This document shows positions 1 through 8,429 of a DNA stretch of 64,000 nt, one piece after another. The notes under the pieces are model-generated. The model ran no database searches. It was given only the letters and a program-made list of their open reading frames with translations, and was not told the DNA's origin. Source of the DNA: SCTD01 sp963781675 (lineage in GTDB: Bacteria > Actinomycetota > Actinomycetes > Mycobacteriales > SCTD01); contig CAWAGF010000001.1 of the NCBI GenBank assembly GCA_963781675.1, forward strand, positions 1,302,001 through 1,366,000. The letters run 5' to 3'. Each line of letters starts with the position of its first letter. Position 1 is the first letter of the stretch. Made by a program: the position numbers and the translations under genes.

Positions 1-1340
1 GCCTGCGGCGAGCGGCCGTCGGAGGAGTAGAGGTCGGAGGAGCCGGACAGCCGGTAGGCGAGCTCGCGGACGCCGCCCGCCGCCCCGCGCCAGGCGTCGC
101 GCACGGTGTCGCGGTAGCGGTCGTTCCACTCCGACCACAGCGGCGGGAACTCGCCGACCTGGTAGCCGCCCTCGCCGACGTCCCACGGCTCGGCGACGAG
201 CTTCACCGACGAGACGACCGGGTCCTGGTGCACGACCTGGAGGAAGGAGCTCAGCTTGTCGACGTCGTGCATCGAGCGCGCCAGCGCGGAGGCCAGGTCG
301 AAGCGGAAGCCGTCGACGTGCATCTCGGTCACCCAGTAGCGCAGCGAGTCCATGATGAGCTGCAGGACGTGCGAGCTGCGCACGTCGAGGGTGTTGCCGC
401 AGCCGGTGTAGTCGCGGTAGCGCGCCCGGTCCTCGGCCAGCAGCCGGTAGTAGCTCGCGTTGTCGATGCCGCGCATGGACAGCGTCGGCCCGGTCTCGTC
501 GCCCTCGGCGGTGTGGTTGTAGACGACGTCGAGCAGCACCTCGATGCCCGCCTCGTGCAGCGCGCGCACCATCGCCTTGAACTCGCGCACCTGCTCGCCG
601 TGCGTCCCGCTCGCCGAGTAGCCGGCGTGCGGGGCGAAGTAGCCGAGCGAGTTGTAGCCCCAGTGGTTGGTCAGCCCGCGGCGCAGCAGGTGCGGCTCGC
701 TGACGAAGTGGTGCACCGGCAGCAGCTCCACGGCCGTCACGCCGAGCCCGACCAGGTGCTCGACGGCGGCCGGGTGCGCGAGGCCGGCGTAGGTGCCGCG
801 CAGCTCCTCGGGCACGCCGGGGTGCCGGGCGGTGAAGCCCTTCACGTGCAGCTCGTAGACGACGCTGTCCGCCCACGGCGTGCCCGGGCGCGGGTCGCCG
901 CCCCAGTCGAAGTCGTCGTGCACGACGACCGAGCGCGGCACGAACGGCGCGCTGTCGCGGTGGTCCTGCACCCCGTCCGCGCGGGTGCCGAAGACGGCGT
1001 CGTCGAGGCGGTACCCGCCGGTCAGGGCCCGGGCGTACGGGTCGGCCAGCAGCTTGCTCGGGTTGTGCCGCTGGCCGGCGTGCGGGTCGTGCGGGCCGTC
1101 GACGCGGTAGCCGTACTCCTGCCCCGGACGCACGCCCGGGAGGTAGCCGTGCCAGACGTGCGCGGTCCGGTCCTCGAGCGGGATGCGGGTCTCGCGGCCG
1201 CCGTCGAACAGGCACAGGTCGACGGCCTCGGCGCTGGCCGAGAACAGCGCGAAGGAGGTGCCCTCGCCGTCCCAGGTGGCGCCGAGCGGGGCGGCGCGTC
1301 CGGGCCAGGGGTGGTCGGCCCAGAAGGCGTTGGTCAGCAC
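1..1340 (-). CDS. glgX: Glycogen debranching enzyme GlgX, C-terminus cut by window edge
   Basis: GH13 isoamylase-type enzyme that removes alpha-1,6 branches from glycogen limit dextrins in the cytoplasm. The first 446 codons are visible in one clean frame; the family is usually about 700 residues, so the rest lies left of base 1. An N-terminal E-set (CBM48-like) domain starts with LTNAFWADHPWPGR, followed by the GH13 barrel. Conserved regions are DVVYNH (about 271), FRFDLA with the nucleophile Asp (about 348) and AEPWD with the acid Glu (about 384). GTG at 1340 is chosen because it fits the usual N-terminus and lies 16 nt after the stop of the upstream hydrolase, so the two are probably cotranscribed. 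Identification is firm; only the missing end is uncertain. Confidence 0.93.
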   Translation of the reverse strand, partial: MLTNAFWADHPWPGRAAPLGATWDGEGTSFALFSASAEAVDLCLFDGGRETRIPLEDRTAHVWHGYLPGVRPGQEYGYRVDGPHDPHAGQRHNPSKLLADPYARALTGGYRLDDAVFGTRADGVQDHRDSAPFVPRSVVVHDDFDWGGDPRPGTPWADSVVYELHVKGFTARHPGVPEELRGTYAGLAHPAAVEHLVGLGVTAVELLPVHHFVSEPHLLRRGLTNHWGYNSLGYFAPHAGYSASGTHGEQVREFKAMVRALHEAGIEVLLDVVYNHTAEGDETGPTLSMRGIDNASYYRLLAEDRARYRDYTGCGNTLDVRSSHVLQLIMDSLRYWVTEMHVDGFRFDLASALARSMHDVDKLSSFLQVVHQDPVVSSVKLVAEPWDVGEGGYQVGEFPPLWSEWNDRYRDTVRDAWRGAAGGVRELAYRLSGSSDLYSSDGRSPQ

Positions 1341-1356
1341 CCGCGCATGATGCCGG

Positions 1357-2274
1357 TCAGGTGCCGACCGCGAGCCGCGTCGTGCCGCGCCGCTCGCGCG
1401 GGATGAGGTCCGCCAGCGACTGCCCCTCGGGCAGCACGACGGCCTGGCCGCGGCGCCGGCGCTCGAGCATCGCGTGCACGACCAGCGCGTTGCGCAGCAG
1501 CGCGGCGAACTCCTCCGGCTCGGTGAGCAGCCAGCCGTGCCGGCCGCGGACGACCTCGGCCGGCAGGGACCCGGCGACCGCCCCGAGCTCGCCCGGCGCG
1601 ATCAGCCGGTCGGCGTCGCCCCAGACGAACAGCACCGGCATGCCGCGGGCGACCAGGGCCTGCGCCTGACCGGCCAGCGACGCGGACAGCGCGAGGCGGG
1701 CGGTGAGCGCCATCGTCACCGGCTTGCGGACGGCGTTCGGCAGGAAGTCGCGCAGCATCGCCGGGGCAGCGCGGGCGACGTGCCGGGGGCTGAGCTCGGT
1801 GACGGCGCCGGCGGCCCAGCGCCACCAGGAGGCGTCCGCGAGGCCGGTGCGCCGGCTCGGGGCGCCGCCGACGGAGTTGACGAGCGTCAGCGAGCGGACC
1901 CGCTCGGGGCGGTCGGTGGCCAGCTGCAGCGCCACCCCGCCGCCGAAGGAGTGCCCGGCGACGAACACCGGGTGCTCGAGGCCGAGGACGTCGAGCAGCC
2001 GGCCGACGCGCCGGGCGTACGCCGGGAGGTCGACGCCGGTCAGGGCCGGGCCGTCGCTGCCGCCGAACCCGGGCAGGCAGGGGGCGATCACGCGGACGCC
2101 GGCACCGGTGAGGCGCGCCATCCCGTCGGCGTAGCAGCGCGGGGTCAGCCCCCAGCCGTGCAGGAACAGCAGCGGGTCGGCGGTCGGGTCGCCGACCTCC
2201 ATGAGGCGCACGACCGCGTCGTCGACGCGCACCTCGCGCCAGCGGGGTGCGACCCCGGAGAGTGAGGAAGGCAC
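1357..2274 (-). CDS. Alpha/beta hydrolase
   Basis: A 305-residue alpha/beta-hydrolase-fold protein of unknown substrate. Visible: oxyanion motif HGWG (about 39), nucleophile elbow GHSFGG with Ser109, acid strand VLFVWGDADRL and late His in RGRHGWL. There is no signal peptide or membrane segment, so it is probably cytoplasmic. The open frame extends far upstream, but only as an antiparallel shadow of the acidic-protein gene. GTG at 2274 starts the stretch that looks like real protein. It lies upstream of glgX on the same strand with a 16-nt gap, suggesting one transcript, though a role in glycogen metabolism is only guilt by association. The fold call is secure, the function is not. Confidence 0.82.
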   Translation of the reverse strand: MPSSLSGVAPRWREVRVDDAVVRLMEVGDPTADPLLFLHGWGLTPRCYADGMARLTGAGVRVIAPCLPGFGGSDGPALTGVDLPAYARRVGRLLDVLGLEHPVFVAGHSFGGGVALQLATDRPERVRSLTLVNSVGGAPSRRTGLADASWWRWAAGAVTELSPRHVARAAPAMLRDFLPNAVRKPVTMALTARLALSASLAGQAQALVARGMPVLFVWGDADRLIAPGELGAVAGSLPAEVVRGRHGWLLTEPEEFAALLRNALVVHAMLERRRRGQAVVLPEGQSLADLIPRERRGTTRLAVGT

Positions 2275-2309
2275 TGCGCAGTGTTGCACCCGCGGCACGC
2301 CGCGGACAG

Positions 2310-2972
2310 TCAGGACGCGGGGGCGTGTCCCGGGCCGAGGTCCTGGTGCAGGTGGGCGTGCCGGGCGACCAGCGGCTCGTGGCCGACCGCCTCCTGCGGC
2401 TCCTCGTGGGCGAGCACGAGGTGGCCCAGCAGCTTCTCGTGGTCGGACACCAGACCGGCCCACTCGCCGACGAGGTCGGCGGCCGCGACCAGCGCCTCCA
2501 GGCGCACCCGCACGGGCAGCAGCAGCAGCTCGCGCTCCAGCACCGTGACGAGCTCCTCCGGCAGCACCCGCCGCGGGTCGTCCTCGTCCTCGTCGTCCAG
2601 CTCGGCCGGGTCGAGCATCGTCAGCTCGGGCTCGTCGCCCACGCCGAGCAGCCCCAGGTCGAGCTCGTCGTCGTCCTCGTCGTCGTCCTCGTAGCCCGCC
2701 TCGACCTCGGCCAGCGACAGCCCGGCCTCGGCGGCCCAGCGGGCCTCCTCCTCCAGGTCGACGTCGTCGGGCAGGGAGGCGAAGAAGGCGTCCTGCCACC
2801 GCTCGACGAGCTCGCGCACGGCGTCGCAGCGCTCGAGCACGCCGCCGATGTCGGCGCTGCCGTCCGGGGAGAGCAGCGCGCCCTGCAGCGCTACGGCCGC
2901 ACCGGGCGGGAGGTCGGCCAGCGGCTCGGCGGAGGAGACGGTGTGCACGACACCGCGGGAGTCGCGGAACAT
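2310..2972 (-). CDS. Acidic hypothetical protein
   Basis: A 220-residue soluble protein I do not recognise. Its middle is strongly acidic, with runs of Asp/Glu around residues 85-125, and the C-terminal third is His-rich. ATG at 2972 is preferred because a TAGTGT -10 box (2985-2980 on this strand) ends 7 nt before it, the leaderless spacing seen repeatedly in this window. The alternative GTG at 2981 would sit inside that -10 box. It is divergent from the enoyl-CoA hydratase and shares its promoter region. No catalytic motif or membrane segment is visible. Third-position GC supports this frame over the overlapping ones. Confidence 0.62.
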   Translation of the reverse strand: MFRDSRGVVHTVSSAEPLADLPPGAAVALQGALLSPDGSADIGGVLERCDAVRELVERWQDAFFASLPDDVDLEEEARWAAEAGLSLAEVEAGYEDDDEDDDELDLGLLGVGDEPELTMLDPAELDDEDEDDPRRVLPEELVTVLERELLLLPVRVRLEALVAAADLVGEWAGLVSDHEKLLGHLVLAHEEPQEAVGHEPLVARHAHLHQDLGPGHAPAS

Positions 2973-2979
2973 GCTGCGC

Positions 2980-2989
2980 ACACTAGGGT
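2980..2989. promoter_or_regulatory. Bidirectional -10 element (overlapping divergent boxes)
   Basis: The ten bases ACACTAGGGT contain TAGGGT reading right (2984-2989) and TAGTGT reading left (2985-2980), sharing the central TA. The left box would give a leaderless transcript for the acidic protein. The right box leads into a roughly 30-nt leader with a GAGGAGG ribosome site before the enoyl-CoA hydratase ATG. The assignment rests on sequence pattern only. Confidence 0.5.
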
Positions 2990-3025
2990 CTGCCGTCCGG
3001 CGGGACGGTCTGCGAGGAGGACGAG

Positions 3026-3805
3026 ATGGGCGAGTTCGTGCGGCTCGAGGTCGACGGCGCGGTGGGCACCCTCCGCCTGGACCGGCCGAAGATGAACGCC
3101 ATCAACGGGCAGGTCACGGCCGAGCTCAAGGAGGCGGCCGAGGAGGCCCGGGACCGCACCGAGGTGCGCGCGGTCGTCCTCTACGGCGGCGAGCGCGTCT
3201 TCGCCGCGGGGGCCGACATCAAGGAGATGTCCTCGATCACCTACGGCGAGATGCTCTCGTGGGGCGGCCGCCTGCAGGACTCGCTGCGGGTCGTCGCACG
3301 CCTCCCCAAGCCGGTGATCGCCGCGGTCACCGGCTACGCGCTGGGCGGCGGCTTCGAGCTCGCCCTGACCGCCGACTTCCGCGTGCTGGGGGAGCGGGCC
3401 AAGGTCGGCGTGCCGGAGATCCAGCTGGGCGTCATCCCCGGCGCAGGCGGCACCCAGCGGCTGACCCGCCTGGTCGGGCCGGCCAAGGCCAAGGACCTCG
3501 TCTTCAGCGGCCGGCACGTCGCCGCCGAGGAGGCGCTCGCGCTCGGCATCGCCGACCGGGTCGTGCCGGACGCCGACGTCTACACGACGGCGGTCGAGAT
3601 GGCGCAGTCGTACGCGAACGGCCCGGCGGTCGCCCTGCGCGCGGCGAAGCAGGCCATCGACGACGGCCTCGAGCTCGACCTGGACAGCGCGCTGCGCCTC
3701 GAGACCGTGCTGTTCGCCGGGCTGTTCAGCACCGACGACCAGAAGATCGGCATGTCCTCGTTCGTCGAGCACGGCCCGGGCAAGGCGCAGTTCACCGGCA
3801 GGTGA
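3026..3805 (+). CDS. Enoyl-CoA hydratase / isomerase (crotonase family)
   Basis: A 259-residue crotonase, the usual length for a single-domain enoyl-CoA hydratase that adds water to trans-2-enoyl-CoA in beta-oxidation. Oxyanion-hole motifs are AAGADIKEM (about 60-68) and YALGGGFE. Both catalytic glutamates are present, Glu111 (GGGFE) and Glu131 (PEIQLG), the classic 20-residue spacing that indicates hydratase activity. ATG at 3026 has a strong GAGGAGG site 6 nt upstream. It precedes etfB/etfA, the electron acceptors for acyl-CoA dehydrogenases, which fits a fatty-acid oxidation context, but a 168-nt gap with its own candidate operator makes a separate transcript likely. Confidence 0.9.
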   Translation: MGEFVRLEVDGAVGTLRLDRPKMNAINGQVTAELKEAAEEARDRTEVRAVVLYGGERVFAAGADIKEMSSITYGEMLSWGGRLQDSLRVVARLPKPVIAAVTGYALGGGFELALTADFRVLGERAKVGVPEIQLGVIPGAGGTQRLTRLVGPAKAKDLVFSGRHVAAEEALALGIADRVVPDADVYTTAVEMAQSYANGPAVALRAAKQAIDDGLELDLDSALRLETVLFAGLFSTDDQKIGMSSFVEHGPGKAQFTGR

Positions 3806-3838
3806 CGAAGGGCACGCGGTCTCGCCGATCGGCGCTGC

Positions 3839-3854
3839 GTTACCCGCGGGTAAC
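3839..3854. promoter_or_regulatory. Perfect 16-bp palindrome, candidate operator
   Basis: GTTACCCGCGGGTAAC is a perfect inverted repeat in the gap between the enoyl-CoA hydratase and etfB, about 120 nt before the etfB start. A partial copy, CCGTTACC, occurs near 3895. Length and symmetry suit a dimeric repressor such as a TetR-family protein, a group that often controls fatty-acid oxidation genes. No regulator gene is adjacent, so the binding protein is unknown. Confidence 0.4.
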
Positions 3855-3973
3855 CTCGCGGGCGTAGGGCGATGGGCGGGGCCGAGTCGCGTCCCGTTAC
3901 CGTTGGCCCCACTCTTGACAGGGCCGCACGCGCGGCCCACCCCATGCCCTTCAAGCGGAGGTCGGCGCCCCAC

Positions 3974-4753
3974 GTGAACATCGTCGTACTGGTCAAGCAG
4001 GTGCCCGACACCTGGGCCGAGCGCAAGCTCCAGGACAGTGACAAGACCCTCGACCGCGCGTCGGTCGACGTGGTCATGAACGAGATCGACGAGTACGCCG
4101 TCGAGGAGGCCCTGAAGATCAAGGAGGCCTCCGGCGGCGAGGTCACGATCCTCACCATGGGCCCCGACCGCGCCGTCGAGACCATCCGCAAGGCGCTCTC
4201 GATGGGTGCCGACAAGGCCGTGCACCTGTCCGACGCCGCCCTCGCGGGCTCCGACGCCGTGCAGACCTCGTACGCGCTGTCCAAGGTCCTCGAGACCCTC
4301 GAGTACGACCTGGTCCTCACCGGCTCCGAGGCCACCGACAGCCGCATGGCGATCATGCCGGCGCTGCTCGCGGAGCGCACCGGCAAGCCGCAGCTGTCCG
4401 GCGCCCGCAAGGTCACGGCCGAGGCGGGCTCGGTGCGCATCGAGCGGCAGACCGAGAACGGCTACGACGTCGTCGAGGCCGCCACGCCGGCGATCGTCTC
4501 CGTCGTCGAGAAGATCAACGAGCCGCGCTACCCCTCGTTCAAGGGGATCATGGCCGCCAAGAAGAAGCCGCTCACCACGCTGACCATCGCCGACGCCGGC
4601 ATCGACGCGGGCCAGGTCGGCATCGCGTCCGCCCCGTCGCAGGTCGCGTCCTTCAGCAACAAGCCGCCGCGCCAGGCGGGTCAGGTCGTCAAGGACGAGG
4701 GTGACGGCGGCACGAAGATCGCCGAGTACCTCGCGTCGCAGAAGCTCGTCTGA
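3974..4753 (+). CDS. etfB: Electron transfer flavoprotein subunit beta
   Basis: EtfB/FixA, 259 residues, full length for the family. With EtfA it forms the soluble FAD/AMP heterodimer that takes electrons from acyl-CoA dehydrogenases and passes them to ETF:quinone oxidoreductase. Visible: N-terminal NIVVLVKQVPDT, the ADKAVHLSD nucleotide-binding stretch, LVLTGSEATD, and the C-terminal recognition-loop region ending AEYLASQKLV. GTG at 3974 is chosen because upstream codons in the same open frame do not resemble the family; a GGAGGT site lies about 11 nt before it. etfA starts 18 nt after the stop. Confidence 0.95.
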   Translation: MNIVVLVKQVPDTWAERKLQDSDKTLDRASVDVVMNEIDEYAVEEALKIKEASGGEVTILTMGPDRAVETIRKALSMGADKAVHLSDAALAGSDAVQTSYALSKVLETLEYDLVLTGSEATDSRMAIMPALLAERTGKPQLSGARKVTAEAGSVRIERQTENGYDVVEAATPAIVSVVEKINEPRYPSFKGIMAAKKKPLTTLTIADAGIDAGQVGIASAPSQVASFSNKPPRQAGQVVKDEGDGGTKIAEYLASQKLV

Positions 4754-4771
4754 GAAGCGGAGATCGAGAAC

Positions 4772-5726
4772 ATGGCTGAGGTCCTGGTCCTCGTCGACCA
4801 CGTCGACGGAACCCCCAAGAAGGTCTCCTACGAGCTGCTGACGCTCGCCCGCGAGCTCGGCACGCCGTCCGCGGTCGTGCTCGGCAAGGGCGCGTCCGCC
4901 GCCGCCGAGAAGGTCGGCGCGTACGGCGCCGAGAAGGTCTACGTCGAGCGAGGCCGAGGAGCTCGACGGCTACCTCGCCGGCCCCAAGGCGGCCCTGCTC
5001 GCGCAGCTGGTCACCGAGAAGAGCCCGGCCGCCGTGCTGCTCCCCAGCAACGGGGAGGGCAAGGAGGTCGCCGCCCGCCTGGCCGTCAAGACCGGCAGCG
5101 GCCTGATCACCGACGCCGTGGGCGTCACCTCGGACCTGACCGCCGAGCAGCCGATCTTCGGCGGCAGCGTGGTCGTGCAGTCCAAGGTCGCGACCGGCAC
5201 GCCGATCATCACGGTCCGCGCCAACAGCACCGCCCCGTCGGAGAGCCCGGCCGCCGGCACCGTCGAGCAGGTCAGCGCGACCTTCTCGGACGCCGACAAG
5301 GCCGCGAAGATCGTCGAGTCGGTCGTCGAGGACAAGGGCGGCCGCCCCGACCTCGGTGACGCGTCGATCGTGGTCTCCGGTGGTCGCGGCGTCGGTGCCG
5401 CCGAGAACTTCTCGATCGTGGAGAAGCTCGCCGACACCCTCGGCGCCGCCGTCGGCGCCTCCCGCGCCGCGACGGACGCCGGCTGGTACCCGCACCAGAA
5501 CCAGGTCGGCCAGACCGGCCGCACCGTCTCGCCGCAGCTCTACATCGCGGTCGGCATCTCCGGCGCCATCCAGCACCGCGCCGGCATGCAGACCAGCAAG
5601 ACGATCGTCGCCATCAACAAGGACCCCGAGGCGCCGATCTTCGAGCTGGCCGACTTCGGCCTCGTGGGCGACCTGTTCACGGTCGTGCCGCAGCTGACCG
5701 AGGAGATCTCGAAGCGCAAGGGCTAG
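4772..5726 (+). CDS. etfA: Electron transfer flavoprotein subunit alpha, frame broken by +1
   Basis: EtfA/FixB, about 317 residues once the frame is repaired, normal for the family. The first 57 or so codons (AEVLVLVDHVDG to EKVYV) read in one frame; from about base 4946 the family sequence continues one base over (EAEELDGYLAGPKA onward). The C-terminal FAD-binding half is intact, with GGRGVGAAENF, GASRAATDAGWYP, GQTGRTVSPQLY, GISGAIQH and the terminal DLFTVVPQL. The partner etfB is intact and both halves of etfA are fully conserved, which argues against decay; one extra base in GTCGAGCGAGG explains everything. A strong terminator follows at 5741. Confidence 0.9.
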
Positions 5727-5740
5727 TCGCCCGCAGGTCC

Positions 5741-5777
5741 GACGGCCCGGCTCCTCGTCCTGAGGAGCCGGGCCGTC
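5741..5777 (+). terminator. Intrinsic terminator after etfA
   Basis: A perfect 16-bp GC-rich stem (5741-5756 with 5762-5777) and a 5-nt loop, 15 nt after the etfA stop. No U-tract follows, as is common in high-GC actinobacteria. Confidence 0.8.
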
Positions 5778-5804
5778 GTGCGTCCGGCGGAGCGCCGCGC
5801 TCCC

Positions 5805-5810
5805 TAGACT
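5805..5810 (+). promoter_or_regulatory. -10 box TAGACT
   Basis: TAGACT ends 8 nt before the ATG of the PaaK-like gene, so transcription would begin at or within a base or two of the start codon (leaderless). There is no ribosome-binding site. Confidence 0.5.
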
Positions 5811-5818
5811 CCGCGACC

Positions 5819-7216
5819 ATGGCCGCCTCCTGGGACCGACGTCCGCCCGCACAGCTCGCCAAGACGCGCGAGGCCGCCGTCCGCACCCAGGTCGTGGACG
5901 CCGTCGCGCCGTTCTCGCCGTTCTGGCGGGGCCGGCTCAAGGCGCTGGGCAGGACGTCCTCGTCCGTCGCGACCCTGTCCGGCCTGCGCGACCTGCCCGC
6001 CGCGGGTGAGCGCGACCTGTGCCCCGACGGCGACCCCGCGGGCGCCGCCGGGCTGGTGCTGCAGGCGGGCGAGAGCGGCTACGCGCTGCACGCCGAGGGC
6101 CCCCGGCTGCGCAAGGCGCTGGGCCGCCGGCTGGCCGCCCCCGGCTCGTACGCCGCGCTGGTCGAGCAGGACACCCGGCCGCTGGCCTTCGTCTGGGCCG
6201 GCCTCGGGCTGCGCTTCCCGCTGGCCAGCACCCGCAGCGACCTCGACGTCGTCGCCCGGGCCGGCGCGCGGCTGTGGCAGGTGCTCGGCCTGACCCGCGC
6301 GGACGTCGTGGTGAGCGCGCTGGCGACGCTGCCGACCGCGCAGACGCAGGCGCTCAGCCTGGGCGCTCTCGGAGCGGGCTCGCCGCTGCTGGCACCCGGC
6401 GCGCGCGTGGACGCCGTCGTGGGTGCGCTGGCGCTGGTGCCGGCCACCGTGCTGGTCGTGCCGTCGGCCGGCGGCGCCGCGCTCGTGGACGCCCTGGTCG
6501 ACGCCGAGGCGGCCCTGACGACCGTCAAGACGGTGCTCGCGGTGGGGGCGCCGTACGACGACGAGCGGGCCGACCTGCGCGCGGCCCTTGACGCCGCCGG
6601 CCTGGAGAAGGCCGTGCTGCTGGCCGTGCACGTCCCGGACGGGCACCGCCTGATGTGGGGCGAGTGCCGGCAGTCCGGCGGCAGCACCGGGCTGCACACC
6701 TACCCCGACCTGGAGGTCGTCGAGCTCGTCGACCCGGAGACGGGCGAGCAGGGCAAGGGCGCCGGCGAGGTCGTGGTCACCCAGCTCGGCCTGCGGGGGA
6801 GCGCGCTGCTGCGCTGGCGCACCGGTGACCTCGCCGACGCGGTGACCGACGCCGCGTGCCCGCAGTGCGGCCGGACGGTGCCGCGGGTCGTCGGCGCGCG
6901 CGCCGCCGCTCTCGTCCCGCAGCTCGACCTGCGCACCGGCGGCCGCGCGGTCGACCTGCGCGCCGTGGCCTCCGCCGTGGGCGGCCGCACCGACGTCCGG
7001 GACTGGCGCGTGGTGCTCGGCCGCAGCAGCCGCGACCAGACCGACGAGCTGCTCGTGCACGTCCAGCCGGCCGACGGCGCCGACTCCGCGGAGGTCGCCG
7101 TGGGGGTCGCTCGCGACGTCCGGGTCGCCTGCGGGCTGCTGCCGACCCAGGTGGTGGTCGTCGAGGAGGGCCCGCTCCCGGCGGGCGAGGGGATCACCCG
7201 CCGCCTGCTCGGCTGA
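5819..7216 (+). CDS. PaaK-like AMP-dependent acyl-CoA ligase
   Basis: A 465-residue protein resembling phenylacetate-CoA ligase and coenzyme F390 synthetase-type adenylating enzymes. Support: overall length, the late LRWRTGDLADAV motif (YRTGD-like), the CPQCGRTVPRV cysteine pair, and a small C-terminal domain with DELLVHVQ and EEGPLPAGEG. The usual Ser/Thr/Gly-rich P-loop (SSGTTG) of this superfamily is not recognisable in the N-terminal half, so activity on a carboxylate substrate is uncertain. ATG at 5819 is leaderless-type. It lies between the etfA terminator and the cysteine desulfurase. The family is likely, the substrate unknown. Confidence 0.7.
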   Translation: MAASWDRRPPAQLAKTREAAVRTQVVDAVAPFSPFWRGRLKALGRTSSSVATLSGLRDLPAAGERDLCPDGDPAGAAGLVLQAGESGYALHAEGPRLRKALGRRLAAPGSYAALVEQDTRPLAFVWAGLGLRFPLASTRSDLDVVARAGARLWQVLGLTRADVVVSALATLPTAQTQALSLGALGAGSPLLAPGARVDAVVGALALVPATVLVVPSAGGAALVDALVDAEAALTTVKTVLAVGAPYDDERADLRAALDAAGLEKAVLLAVHVPDGHRLMWGECRQSGGSTGLHTYPDLEVVELVDPETGEQGKGAGEVVVTQLGLRGSALLRWRTGDLADAVTDAACPQCGRTVPRVVGARAAALVPQLDLRTGGRAVDLRAVASAVGGRTDVRDWRVVLGRSSRDQTDELLVHVQPADGADSAEVAVGVARDVRVACGLLPTQVVVVEEGPLPAGEGITRRLLG

Positions 7217-7238
7217 GCGGTCCACCGCCCCGCGCGGC

Positions 7239-7244
7239 TACGCT
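7239..7244 (+). promoter_or_regulatory. -10 box TACGCT
   Basis: TACGCT ends 6 nt before the GTG of the cysteine desulfurase, predicting a leaderless transcript for the desulfurase-mnmA pair. Confidence 0.5.
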
Positions 7245-7250
7245 CGGTCC

Positions 7251-8429
7251 GTGGCCTACCTCGACCATGCGGCCTCGACGCCCATGCTTCCCGAGGTCGT
7301 CGACACCGTGACCGCGGCGCTGCGCGACGCGCTCTCCGTCGCCGGCAACGCCTCGTCGCTGCACACCGCAGGCCGCCGCGCCCGCCGGGTGGTCGAGGAG
7401 TCGCGCGAGCAGCTGGCCGCCGCCCTCGGCGCCCGCCCGTCCGAGGTCGTCTTCACCGGCAGCGGCACCGAGAGCGACAACCTGGCGGTCAAGGGCATCT
7501 GGTGGGCCCGCCGGGCCGCCGACCCCCGTCGCACCCGGATCCTGGCCAGCGCGGTCGAGCACCACGCCGTCCTGGACGCCGTCGAGTGGCTGGTCGCCCA
7601 CGAGGGCGCCACCGTCGAGTGGCTCGAGGTCGACCGCACCGGCCGGGTGCACCCGGACGTGCTGCGCGAGGCCGTCGAGCGCGACCCGTCCGACGTCGCA
7701 CTCGTGACGGTCATGTGGGCCAACAACGAGGTCGGCACCGTCCAGCCGGTGCGGCAGCTCGCCGACGTCGCGCACGAGCACGGCATCCCGCTGCACAGCG
7801 ACGCCGTCCAGGCCGTCGGCCAGCTGCACGTCGACGTCGCGAGCAGCGGCGTCGACGCGCTCACCCTCACCGGTCACAAGCTCGGCGGCCCGCTCGGCGT
7901 CGGCGCGCTGGTGCTCGGACGCGACGTCGCCTGCACCCCGCTGCTGCACGGCGGCGGGCAGGAGCGCGACGTCCGCTCCGGCACCGTCGACACCCCGTCG
8001 GTGGCGGGCCTCGCGACGGCGGCGGCGCTCGCCGCCGAGCGCCAGCCGGCCCACCACGCCCGGCTGTCCGCGCTGCGCGACGACCTCGTACGACGCGTGC
8101 GGGAGGCGGTGCCGGAGGCCGTGCTCAACGGGCCCGAGGGGGCCGACCGGCTGCCCGGCAACGCGCACTTCAGCTTCCCCGGCTGCGAGGGCGACTCGCT
8201 GCTGCTGCTCCTCGACGCGCGCGGCGTGGAGGTGTCGACCGGCTCGGCGTGCTCCGCCGGCGTCGCCCGGCCGTCCCACGTGCTGCTCGCCATGGGCGCG
8301 GCCGAGGACGATGCCCGCTCGTCGCTGCGCTTCTCCCTCGGGCACACCAGCACCGCGGCCGACGTCGACGCCCTGGTCGACGCCCTGCCGGCGGTCGTGG
8401 AGCGGGCCCGCAGGGCCTCCTGGCGATGA
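7251..8429 (+). CDS. Cysteine desulfurase (IscS/NifS family)
   Basis: A 392-residue PLP enzyme that takes sulfur from cysteine as a persulfide and hands it to acceptors such as MnmA. The N-terminal AYLDHAASTPM is typical. The PLP Schiff-base lysine is Lys210 in TGHKLGG, and the catalytic Cys is about Cys334 in the short loop STGSACSAG, characteristic of class I (IscS/NifS) enzymes. GTG at 7251 is the first codon of the conserved N-terminus. Its TGA overlaps the ATG of mnmA (ATGA), so the sulfur donor and the tRNA thiolase are translationally coupled, fitting a role in tRNA 2-thiouridine synthesis as well as Fe-S assembly. Confidence 0.93.
   Translation: MAYLDHAASTPMLPEVVDTVTAALRDALSVAGNASSLHTAGRRARRVVEESREQLAAALGARPSEVVFTGSGTESDNLAVKGIWWARRAADPRRTRILASAVEHHAVLDAVEWLVAHEGATVEWLEVDRTGRVHPDVLREAVERDPSDVALVTVMWANNEVGTVQPVRQLADVAHEHGIPLHSDAVQAVGQLHVDVASSGVDALTLTGHKLGGPLGVGALVLGRDVACTPLLHGGGQERDVRSGTVDTPSVAGLATAAALAAERQPAHHARLSALRDDLVRRVREAVPEAVLNGPEGADRLPGNAHFSFPGCEGDSLLLLLDARGVEVSTGSACSAGVARPSHVLLAMGAAEDDARSSLRFSLGHTSTAADVDALVDALPAVVERARRASWR

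Noticed and set aside
1357..2799. A 480-residue reading of the alpha/beta hydrolase
   Set aside because: The first 175 codons are Arg/Gly-rich and are another frame of the acidic-protein gene. The true protein starts at GTG 2274.
3915..3937. TTGACA at 3915 as etfB promoter
   Set aside because: No TAnnnT box is found 16-18 nt downstream; the following bases form a GGCCGC/GCGGCC hairpin instead.
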